DNA of 8,065 nucleotides, taken from contig DENL01000046.1 of assembly GCA_002359655.1 (NCBI GenBank), positions 1 to 8,065 on the forward strand, read 5' to 3'. A program made the position numbers and the translations under genes. The DNA is from Rickettsiales bacterium UBA2645. GTDB taxonomy: Bacteria; Pseudomonadota; Alphaproteobacteria; Rickettsiales; UBA1997. This document shows, piece by piece, positions 1 to 5,578 of this stretch. Numbering within the stretch: position 1 is the first letter of the stretch; each line of letters opens with the position of its first letter. The notes under the pieces are model-generated. The model was not told the origin of the DNA, searched no databases, and saw nothing but the letters and a program-made list of their open reading frames with translations.

Positions 1-51
1 GAAGACTACAAAAAAATGGTTAGAGTGATCGGGATTTGGGTGGGTAATTAA
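1..51 (+). CDS. C-terminal end of a hybrid histidine kinase (partial, cut by window start)
   Basis: Read from base 1, the first 16 codons give EDYKKMVRVIGIWVGN and then TAA. The first 15 residues equal the C-terminus of the complete kinase on the minus strand at 5489-7300. The first 45 bases differ from that gene's end at one position only. In that protein these residues form the last helix of a receiver (REC) domain, so this is very probably the tail of another hybrid kinase of the same family lying upstream of the window. It has one extra Asn before the stop, and its 3' flank differs from those of the other two copies. Only the tail is visible, so its sensor type cannot be judged directly. 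Confidence 0.7.
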   Translation, partial: EDYKKMVRVIGIWVGN

Positions 52-249
52 TACATTTTCTTACTAGCTAATCCAAGCTCATTTTTTGATTTTCAATTCA
101 TAAAATCTCTTTTTGAATCACTGTGCTTTTATATCGAAAATCCACGTATAACGAAGTTGTATTTTTTTGGGATTGAACAAGATTTAGCATATCAGAATCA
201 GCATTGAAAGACCCTCCAAATACATAAAATAATTTAAAATCTGAATAAT
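52..249. other. Intergenic region upstream of the reductase-kinase operon
   Basis: No complete gene is visible. No Shine-Dalgarno sequence precedes the ATG at 250. A weak promoter candidate is TTGAAA (204-209) with TAAAAT (225-230), but the 15-bp spacing is short, so this is only a suggestion. The minus strand is open without a stop from about 261 down to a TGA near 95. Its translation has balanced composition, including YVFGGSFNADSDML and TTSLYVDFRYKS, and may be the decayed 3' end of an older gene. The plus strand is also open from 52 to 204 but has no start codon and is rich in Phe. I do not recognise either product. Confidence 0.4.
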
Positions 250-1470
250 ATGCTGATTGCTATGACTGGTGCTAATGGACTTCTTGGCAGAAATCTTCTT
301 TTAGAAATTATCAAACAGAACTACAAAAATCTTTCTGACTTAGAGGTATTTGTATTTGGTAGATCTACAAATTCAGAAACACTTCATAAAAGAATCATCG
401 GAATTCTTTCTGAGGAAGCTTTTGATTATATAAATGATAAAGATGTTGAAAAGGATGAGCTTATTAAAATCCTTTCAGAGAAAATAAAGTGCTTTGAATT
501 TAATCTCGGAGAGCCATCTAATAAGGTTAGTGAAGATGATTTAAAAAAATTATCCAGTAAAGAGATAGATTTCTTTTTCCATGTAGCTTCTCTTACAGAT
601 TTTAGGGATGGGGAATTAGTGAAAGCCAGACTAGAAAAAACTAATATTATTGGGACAAACCAAGTATTAGAATCACTACCAAAGATGAATATTAAAGAGT
701 TCGCCCATGTCAGCTCCGCTTATGTTTGTGGCGCAAAATCTGGTAAAGTTGATCCAAATTACATTGATTTTAATCAAAAATTTAGAAATCCCTATGAAAT
801 GACAAAGCTTAAAGCAGAGCACAATGTAAGAACTTTTTGTAGTAAAAATTCTATAAAATTTAAAATATTCCGTCCGTCAACAATCTGTGGTAGACTAATT
901 GAAAATAGAATTGGAGCGACTCCAAAGTTCGATGTATTTTATTCTTGGGCAGCATTTTTTCTTAGGTATAAGGAAAAGGTTTTAGCTGGCAAGAGTGATG
1001 TATTTGATACTCCTATAGACGTAAGCTTGAGGTTTTATTTTTCTCCAACTGGCGGTCTAAATATAGTTCCGGTTGATTTTGTTGCTAAGTTTATCTACCA
1101 AGCTTCAATTCAACAAAATAGAAATCAAAGCTATCATATTTGTAATGATGAGGAAGTTCCTCATGAATTATATACATCTCTAATGCTAAAAACAGTTAAT
1201 GTTAATGGAGTAAAAAATGTCTATTCCAGACCCACTGATTTAAATCAATTTGAAGCTTTTTATTATAAAACGGTTGGTAAAATTTTTACCCCTTATATTA
1301 CGCAAGATCCAATACTATTTGATTTAAATAGCACAAGAGAGGTTTGTGCCAACGCCAATCTTTTTTGTCCAAAAATAGATGAGGCAGCATTTACTGAAAT
1401 AATGAAATATGCAAAAACAAAAAGTTTTGGTGGTTTTAATATTAAAAAAGAATCGCTTAATACTGTTTAA
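250..1470 (+). CDS. Extended SDR / thioester-reductase-like NAD(P)-dependent oxidoreductase
   Basis: A 406-aa protein that starts directly in the first strand of a Rossmann fold, with the nucleotide-binding motif TGANGLLG at residues 6-13. This supports the ATG at 250. Further signs of the extended short-chain dehydrogenase family are the HVASLTD strand end (111-117), HVSSAYV (153-159), the catalytic pair Y182 and K186 in PYEMTK, FRPST (208-211) and NIVPVDFVAK (271-280). The mix is closest to the NAD_binding_4 / male-sterility group (fatty acyl-CoA reductases and terminal reductase domains of carrier-bound thioesters), which reduce acyl thioesters to aldehydes or alcohols. The substrate cannot be read from sequence. 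Being a free-standing protein, it would act on acyl-CoA or acyl-ACP, or as an epimerase-like SDR. Its TAA abuts the ATG of a CqsS-like receptor kinase, so the two are probably translated together. A role in making or modifying that kinase's ligand is inferred from this pairing. Confidence 0.8.
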   Translation: MLIAMTGANGLLGRNLLLEIIKQNYKNLSDLEVFVFGRSTNSETLHKRIIGILSEEAFDYINDKDVEKDELIKILSEKIKCFEFNLGEPSNKVSEDDLKKLSSKEIDFFFHVASLTDFRDGELVKARLEKTNIIGTNQVLESLPKMNIKEFAHVSSAYVCGAKSGKVDPNYIDFNQKFRNPYEMTKLKAEHNVRTFCSKNSIKFKIFRPSTICGRLIENRIGATPKFDVFYSWAAFFLRYKEKVLAGKSDVFDTPIDVSLRFYFSPTGGLNIVPVDFVAKFIYQASIQQNRNQSYHICNDEEVPHELYTSLMLKTVNVNGVKNVYSRPTDLNQFEAFYYKTVGKIFTPYITQDPILFDLNSTREVCANANLFCPKIDEAAFTEIMKYAKTKSFGGFNIKKESLNTV

Positions 1471-4059
1471 ATGACAAAATTCCTTAAGTTTGTTGAGGAT
1501 TCTTGGAAAGAAGGAACTCAGATTGACAAGTATAACATTTCTACTGCGATTTTTATAGGTGCCCCTTCGCATATTTTTTTGTACTTCTTATACACATTTC
1601 TAATACCACTTCCTTACGAAAGTTTATTTTTAAGACTCATTGTAGCTACAATGTGTATTTCTACTTACTTTTATAAGTATCTGCCAAAAACTCCCTTTAT
1701 AAGTTTTTTTGTATCGATACACTGGCATCTCATGGTCATGTTATCGCTTAATCTCAGCATAACATATCTTTTGCTAAAAAATAATTTTAATGAAATTTAT
1801 TTATATTGGGAGATATTCGCAGTATTCTCATCAGCGATTTATATACCTAATTGGTTAGCATTCCTTGTTGATCTAACTTTATCAATTGCCTTAGCAATTT
1901 TGTTATTTGTTATAACAACCCCAGTTTTTGATTTATCGTTAAAGTTTAATGTTCTTGGTTATAGCTTGACCTTAGGATTTACTGCTTTTACAGCAGTAAT
2001 ATTCGTGTATGCAAATCGATCAGTATGGTTGGCAAAGCAGGAATCGCATCACAAAAAAATTTCATCTCTTGCTGGATCTATTGTTCATGAAATCAGAAAC
2101 CCACTTGGCTCAATCAGCTTGGTAGGATCAAGTTTAAAGGATCTATCAAAATCTTTTATGGATTCCGATAAAGATAAATTATCATCGATTGTTTCATCAA
2201 TTCTTGAATCAGTTAAACAAGCGAATGAAATAATAGATATAGCTCTTTACGATCTACAAAATAAACCTATTATTCCAAAAGATTTCTCATCTCTAAATCC
2301 CAATAAAATTTTATCAGAGATACTTACTAAATATGGTTATAAGAATGCAGAGGAGAAAGCTAAGACAAGGTTAAATATTACCGATGATAATAATTTTTTC
2401 TTTAGAGCTGTTCCGGAAAGATTTAGCTTCGTAATTTATAATCTTCTTAAGAACGCACTTTACTATTTAAAACAGTACCCAGACTCAACAGTAACAGTTG
2501 GAACTGAAACAAGAACTATCGAAGGCAAAAGTTGGAATGTAATTTATGTTTATGATACTGGTCCGGGAATCCCGCCTGATATAATCCCAAAATTGTTTGA
2601 TGATTTTTTCACCTCCGGCAAAAAGGAAGGAACTGGCTTGGGCCTTGCATTTTGTAAGCGCAACATGTTGGCATTTGGTGGGGATATAATTTGTGAATCT
2701 GAATTTGGTGGTGGTGAAGGAAAAAATGGTTGGACGAAATTTTCTCTGTTGTTTCCGCCACTTTCGGAAGAAGAAATAAAATCTGCCGAGATTGAATCGA
2801 AGAAGAAAAAAGTTTTAGTTGTTGATGATCAAAGAGCAAACTTGCTGGCGGTTAAATCAAAAATTGAAAAAGGGCTGATATATATTTCTTGCGACACTGC
2901 GCTTGGCGGAAGAGAAGGTTTAAGGGTTGCCAGCGAAAACAAATATGATCTTATTTTGATGGACATTCAAATGCCGGAATTAAATGGAATTGAAGTTACT
3001 AAAAAAATCAGAACTTCAGACACACAAACTCCTATAATTGCTATTACTTCACTTGATTACGAAACTTTCACCAATGAAATTGAAGCTGGCAAAGCTCAAG
3101 GTGATTTCAGCTATTATATCAGCAAATCAGTCCCTGAAAATATTTTATATCGCACCATTACAAAATGGTTGATTGATGTTGATGATAATTTGTCTTATCT
3201 GGGCGTGAAAGAAAGTTATATGCCGCTGCTGCACGATAAAAACGCTATCTTGGCCGATGATCAGGATCTCAATCGCATGGTAACAAAAAACAAACTCAAA
3301 TCTTCAGGTATGAAAATCACTGAAGTAAAAGACGGCAAAGAGTTGGTTGAAGTTTATAAAAATAGTCTTGATGCCAATGGCAAATCAACTTTTGATATTA
3401 TTCTAACCGATATCAACATGCCGCCATATAATGGTGACGAAGCTGCGATGCAGATTAGAGAAATCGAACTACGAAATAAAATTCCACATCAAAACAGAAT
3501 GCCAATAATTGCCCTGAGTGGCGATGGTGATCAAGAAGCGATTTATCACTTCTTTAAATCTCAGATGACTGATTATTTTGTCAAAGGTCGTGATCCAGAA
3601 TCGCTGATTAAAATCATCGCCAATTGCTTTGCTGAGAAAGATGAAGAGATAAACGAAGCGCCGCAAAATCTTGTTGAGTCAGAACCAAAAATTGTGGTGG
3701 AGAAAAAAATAGAAACGCAAATTGCTGAAGAAACGCAAACTATAAATCATGAAAAAATAGATTCTTTCAGCGAGTCTGATCACAAAGAAATTCTAAATCT
3801 ATTTTTGAAAGATGGTGAAGAAATAATGAATAAAATCAGACAATATCAGAAAGACAATAACATTGGAGAATTATCTTTTGCCACTCACTCAATCAAAGGC
3901 ATTACTAGCAATATTGGTGGCGACAAGCTTTATGAATATATCAAAGAAATAGAACCAAATCTGAAAAGTGGAAAATTACCAGAAGATCAAAATTGGATGC
4001 AAAAGATGGAAGTTCTTTATGCTGATTTAGACAAGGAAATTAGGGCGATTTTGAAGTAA
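1471..4059 (+). CDS. CqsS/LqsS-like membrane hybrid histidine kinase with two receivers and HPt
   Basis: An 862-aa sensor kinase. Residues about 23-182 hold six hydrophobic segments in a compact bundle with short loops and no large periplasmic domain, as in the quorum-sensing receptor CqsS. HisKA follows with the phosphorylatable His206 in SLAGSIVHEIRNPL. The HATPase has N-box residues N324/N328, the G1 box DTGPGIP (362-368), the F box LFDDFF (375-380) and the G2 box GTGLGL (387-392). REC1 (about 446-570) has acidic D452/D453, phospho-acceptor D498, T526 and K552. REC2 (about 591-720) has D596/D597, D647, S683 and K705. After a charged linker rich in Glu and Lys (about 722-765), an HPt domain carries His806 in HSIKG. 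All phosphorelay residues are present, so it can run His-Asp-His internally, but it has no DNA-binding or enzymatic output domain. Its ATG directly follows the reductase stop, with no ribosome-binding site, which suggests translational coupling. G+C rises in the second half. CqsS itself has one REC and no HPt. The family call comes from recalled resemblance, not alignment. Confidence 0.88.
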   Translation: MTKFLKFVEDSWKEGTQIDKYNISTAIFIGAPSHIFLYFLYTFLIPLPYESLFLRLIVATMCISTYFYKYLPKTPFISFFVSIHWHLMVMLSLNLSITYLLLKNNFNEIYLYWEIFAVFSSAIYIPNWLAFLVDLTLSIALAILLFVITTPVFDLSLKFNVLGYSLTLGFTAFTAVIFVYANRSVWLAKQESHHKKISSLAGSIVHEIRNPLGSISLVGSSLKDLSKSFMDSDKDKLSSIVSSILESVKQANEIIDIALYDLQNKPIIPKDFSSLNPNKILSEILTKYGYKNAEEKAKTRLNITDDNNFFFRAVPERFSFVIYNLLKNALYYLKQYPDSTVTVGTETRTIEGKSWNVIYVYDTGPGIPPDIIPKLFDDFFTSGKKEGTGLGLAFCKRNMLAFGGDIICESEFGGGEGKNGWTKFSLLFPPLSEEEIKSAEIESKKKKVLVVDDQRANLLAVKSKIEKGLIYISCDTALGGREGLRVASENKYDLILMDIQMPELNGIEVTKKIRTSDTQTPIIAITSLDYETFTNEIEAGKAQGDFSYYISKSVPENILYRTITKWLIDVDDNLSYLGVKESYMPLLHDKNAILADDQDLNRMVTKNKLKSSGMKITEVKDGKELVEVYKNSLDANGKSTFDIILTDINMPPYNGDEAAMQIREIELRNKIPHQNRMPIIALSGDGDQEAIYHFFKSQMTDYFVKGRDPESLIKIIANCFAEKDEEINEAPQNLVESEPKIVVEKKIETQIAEETQTINHEKIDSFSESDHKEILNLFLKDGEEIMNKIRQYQKDNNIGELSFATHSIKGITSNIGGDKLYEYIKEIEPNLKSGKLPEDQNWMQKMEVLYADLDKEIRAILK

Positions 4060-4095
4060 TTGGTCATTTATATTTGCTTATTTCAACTTAAAAAA

Positions 4096-4250
4096 ATGCC
4101 TACAAATCAAAATAAATCTATGCCTAAAGAGATAGCCATTAGCGAATTCAAGTCGCACTGTCTTGAGATAATTGATAAGCTTCAAATTAGTCACGAATCA
4201 ATAATAACAAAAAGGCAATAAACCTGTGCAACAATAATGTCCTTTGAAAA
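4096..4250 (+). pseudogene. Phd/YefM-type antitoxin, 5' part, with in-frame stop and IS insertion
   Basis: The reading frame from ATG 4096 (or the internal ATG 4120) gives MPKEIAISEFKSHCLEIIDK and then ISHESIITKR. This is the DNA-binding N-terminus of Phd/YefM antitoxins, whose usual pattern is SEFK.HCL...D followed by ITKRG.PVA. The frame then meets TAA at 4219-4221, exactly where the conserved KPVA should be. One frame over, the same bases read GNKPV, so an extra base before and a lost base after (two compensating indels) would explain both the stop and the restored frame ATIM. The gene is then split at 4250/4251 by an insertion sequence. It lies 36 bases after the kinase gene on the same strand. 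A truncated 41-residue peptide could still be made but would lack the toxin-binding tail. Confidence 0.75.
4243..4250. repeat. Left 8-bp target-site duplication of the insertion sequence
   Basis: The bases TTTGAAAA directly precede the left inverted repeat, and the same eight bases directly follow the right one at 5346-5353. A perfect duplication abutting both ends defines the element boundaries and shows it moved here by transposition. Eight bases is usual for IS256-type elements. Removing the element and one copy restores the antitoxin reading frame (ATG TCC TTT GAA AAG). Confidence 0.92.
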
Positions 4251-4289
4251 GGCATAATGAGAAAAATGGGATGCTAAAAACCTGATTTT
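4251..4289. repeat. Left terminal inverted repeat of the IS
   Basis: The 39 bases starting GGCATAATGA are the reverse complement of 5307-5345, with one difference at the eleventh position (G here, A in the other copy). The transposase stop codon TAG (4276-4274 on the minus strand) lies inside this repeat, so the last residues of the protein are encoded by the repeat. Confidence 0.93.
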
Positions 4290-5232
4290 ATGCTCCAATT
4301 TTTCAGTAAAAATCTGACTGCTTTTTTCTTCCGATTTTTGTTCAATCCTCGGTGTATTTTTATTCTCTCTTTTAGGTGTCCAAAAAGTCCTTCAAGGTGA
4401 TTAATTGTTGGCGGAATATTTGAATTTTTAATGTCGGTATAAGTAAAAAGATAAAGCAAATTCGTTTCTATTGATTTAAACGCAGCTCGTAAAGCATTGT
4501 ATTTGTAGTGTCCAAACTCATTTCTTTGAATTAACAAATAACAATATTTTTCTTTTAGAAGATAAAACTGATCAATGAATTCTTGTTGAAGATTTGGTTT
4601 GCAGATAAGATGCATCAACTCCTTCAAATCCTTGCCACACTGAGATCTCGGCTTATCCGTAATGTATCTTCTGATAGTCGCTTTTTGATGAAATAGACAC
4701 ATCTGAATTGGAGTTTTTCCAAGCAGCTTTCGAATGTTGTTAATATATCCTCTTCTGCCATCAATTGTAACACTCTGAATCCTGTAATTAGCTGCCTTGA
4801 GAGCTATTATTCCTTCTCTAAAATCTTTAACTGATTCAGTCTTAATCTCTTTGAAATAAATCACTTTCCCACAATCGTGAAAAACTAAAAATCCATATTC
4901 TCGTCCGAAAAAAGTTGCATCAATTTGGAGATTTATAATTTTTGTAGAATCGTCAGAAACATCTTCCTGTAAGCCTTCAGATACATCGAACTTATCAAAT
5001 TCTTTGATCAACTTCGGATGAGAAACATCTAAATCAGTGCAAATCTCTGCAATCGTTCTTCGGCCCCAAAGCCATTGTTTATAAGCTTCTAAGTAGTTTG
5101 TTCTTTTGCCCCTTCGCTCACTCCATTGATAAAAACAAAAACATGAGCCACATCTGAATCGGTTTTTACCTCTCTTTTTGCCATTCTTTTTAGCAGAAAA
5201 ACTACCACATTTTAAGCATCTTTTTTTGACAT
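4274..5232 (-). CDS. IS256-like DDE transposase, start out of frame by one base
   Basis: The body is open from 5257 down to TAG at 4274. The N-terminus is a zinc ribbon (CLKCGSF at about 5218-5198, CGSCFCF at about 5152-5132), followed by a helix-turn-helix-like stretch (RRTIAEICTDLDVSHPKLI). The catalytic core has Asp in LQIDATF (about 4920), Asp in VTIDGRRG (about 4760), the CLFH pair (about 4690) and Glu in HLEGLFGHLK (about 4390), ending with IHRGLNKN. This is the MULE-like DDE fold of IS256-type elements. No ATG, GTG or TTG lies in this frame before the TTG at 5011, which would drop the zinc ribbon. The natural-looking start, ATG at 5232, is one frame off and meets TAA after six codons. 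The two frames meet in a run of seven A (5227-5221). One more A would give MSKKRCLKCG and 319 residues, the expected size. So the copy is either dead by loss of one A, or expressed by slippage on the A tract. Confidence 0.85.
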
Positions 5233-5254
5233 GTTTTTGTCTGAAAATTAGCTC

Positions 5255-5277
5255 ATCTTATAAATTTTTTATAAGAT
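5255..5277. repeat. Perfect hairpin in the IS leader
   Basis: ATCTTATAAA (5255-5264) and TTTATAAGAT (5268-5277) form a perfect 10-bp stem with a TTT loop, between the right inverted repeat and the transposase start. It is very AT-rich and has no trailing U tract, so it is not a normal terminator. Several insertion sequences carry leader structures that block translation of transposase from outside transcripts. It could also be an operator. Its role here is a guess. Confidence 0.6.
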
Positions 5278-5306
5278 ATTTGTATGAAGCCCTGAAACAG
5301 AAAGAG

Positions 5307-5345
5307 AAAATCAGGTTTTTAGCATCCCATTTTTTTCATTATGCC
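5307..5345. repeat. Right terminal inverted repeat of the IS
   Basis: Inverted copy of 4251-4289 with 38 of 39 bases matching. It lies upstream of the transposase gene, so on the minus strand the element promoter should lie in or just after it. No convincing -35/-10 pair stands out in the AT-rich sequence between here and 5233. Confidence 0.93.
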
Positions 5346-5353
5346 TTTGAAAA
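5346..5353. repeat. Right 8-bp target-site duplication of the insertion sequence
   Basis: TTTGAAAA follows the right inverted repeat without a gap and matches 4243-4250 exactly. It is the first part of the remaining antitoxin coding sequence. Confidence 0.92.
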
Positions 5354-5453
5354 GCCATCTCAAGCTTCAATATTTGTACTACTTAAGGACAAAGCTAAAA
5401 TTAAGTCAGATATAATAAATCCAATTAAAGAAAATTGGAGCTGCGAAGAATAA
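5346..5453 (+). pseudogene. Phd/YefM-type antitoxin, 3' part beyond the IS
   Basis: Reading on from the 5' part after removing the element gives ATIMSFEKPS and then SIFVLLKDKAKIKSD and INPIKENWSCEE before TAA at 5451-5453. This is the typical toxin-neutralising tail of Phd-type antitoxins (short linker, LKDK...IKGDI..PI...W). The frame before and after the insertion is the same, so the element alone, without the upstream stop, would have been the only break. An open frame that begins inside the element at 5178 continues into this tail. It has no family-like start and I treat it as chance. The stop overlaps the ATG of a toxin-like start (TAATG), as in intact TA operons. Confidence 0.75.
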
Positions 5454-5578
5454 TGAAAACCCCGATTGTTTTGGATTTATCAAATATTTTAACCCACCCA
5501 AATCCCAATCACTCTAACCATTTTTTTGTAGTCTTCTCCTTTGATGAAGCAGTCATTTATTCCGGATTTGTAGAATGA
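5453..5578 (+). pseudogene. Toxin gene stub (VapC/PIN-like start) fused to kinase antisense sequence
   Basis: ATG at 5453 overlaps the antitoxin stop by one base, the normal place for the partner toxin. The first residues, MKTPIVLD, resemble the first strand of PIN-domain (VapC) toxins, where Asp after a hydrophobic run is the first metal ligand; the match is short. From about 5475 the DNA is identical to the 3' flank of the kinase copy at the right window edge, and beyond that the frame runs antisense through the kinase gene to TGA at 5576-5578 (41 codons). The rest of the toxin is missing, so recombination appears to have replaced it with the kinase segment. No working toxin could come from this. 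Confidence 0.45.
5475..5536 (-). repeat. Kinase 3'-end repeat, internal copy
   Basis: These 62 bases match 8004-8065 in the same orientation at 58 positions, and their last 45 bases (5492-5536) match 1-45 in inverted orientation at 44 positions. The repeat covers the last 15 codons and stop of the kinase gene plus 14 bases of 3' flank shared only with the right-hand copy. Confidence 0.88.

Larger units (their letters stand above)
4251..5345 (-). mobile_element. Complete insertion sequence, IS256-superfamily-like (IS1249-type)
   Basis: A 1095-bp element bounded by 39-bp terminal inverted repeats that match at 38 of 39 positions (4251-4289 and 5307-5345, starting GGCATAATGA) and flanked by the 8-bp duplication TTTGAAAA. 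It contains one transposase gene on the minus strand and a perfect hairpin in its leader, and carries no cargo. It sits inside a Phd/YefM antitoxin gene, which it inactivates further. The exact duplication and near-identical inverted repeats point to a fairly recent insertion. The family is assigned from the transposase (zinc ribbon, DDE with C..H, LEGLFGHLK) and the duplication length. The IS1249 subgroup is from memory and could be wrong. Confidence 0.9.

Noticed and set aside
1324..1572. Minus-strand open frame across the reductase-kinase junction
   Set aside because: Antisense to two well-supported genes; Phe/Lys-rich translation typical of a shadow frame.
2609..2839. Minus-strand open frame in the kinase HATPase region
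   Set aside because: Antisense to conserved G2-box coding sequence; no recognisable motif.
3469..3666. Minus-strand open frame in the second receiver region
   Set aside because: Antisense shadow of conserved receiver sequence, with no family signal.
4060..4095. Terminator after the 862-aa kinase gene
   Set aside because: No stem-loop followed by a T run is present; the A run before 4096 is not preceded by an inverted repeat.
4274..5011. Transposase starting at TTG 5011 (245 aa)
   Set aside because: The same frame is open upstream and encodes a clear zinc ribbon and helix-turn-helix-like region, so a start here would remove the DNA-binding part.
5178..5453. A 91-codon plus-strand open frame beginning inside the IS and ending at the antitoxin stop
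   Set aside because: Its first half is antisense to the transposase zinc ribbon and crosses the inverted repeat; only the last part, from 5346, is real antitoxin sequence. It is a chance fusion made by the insertion.
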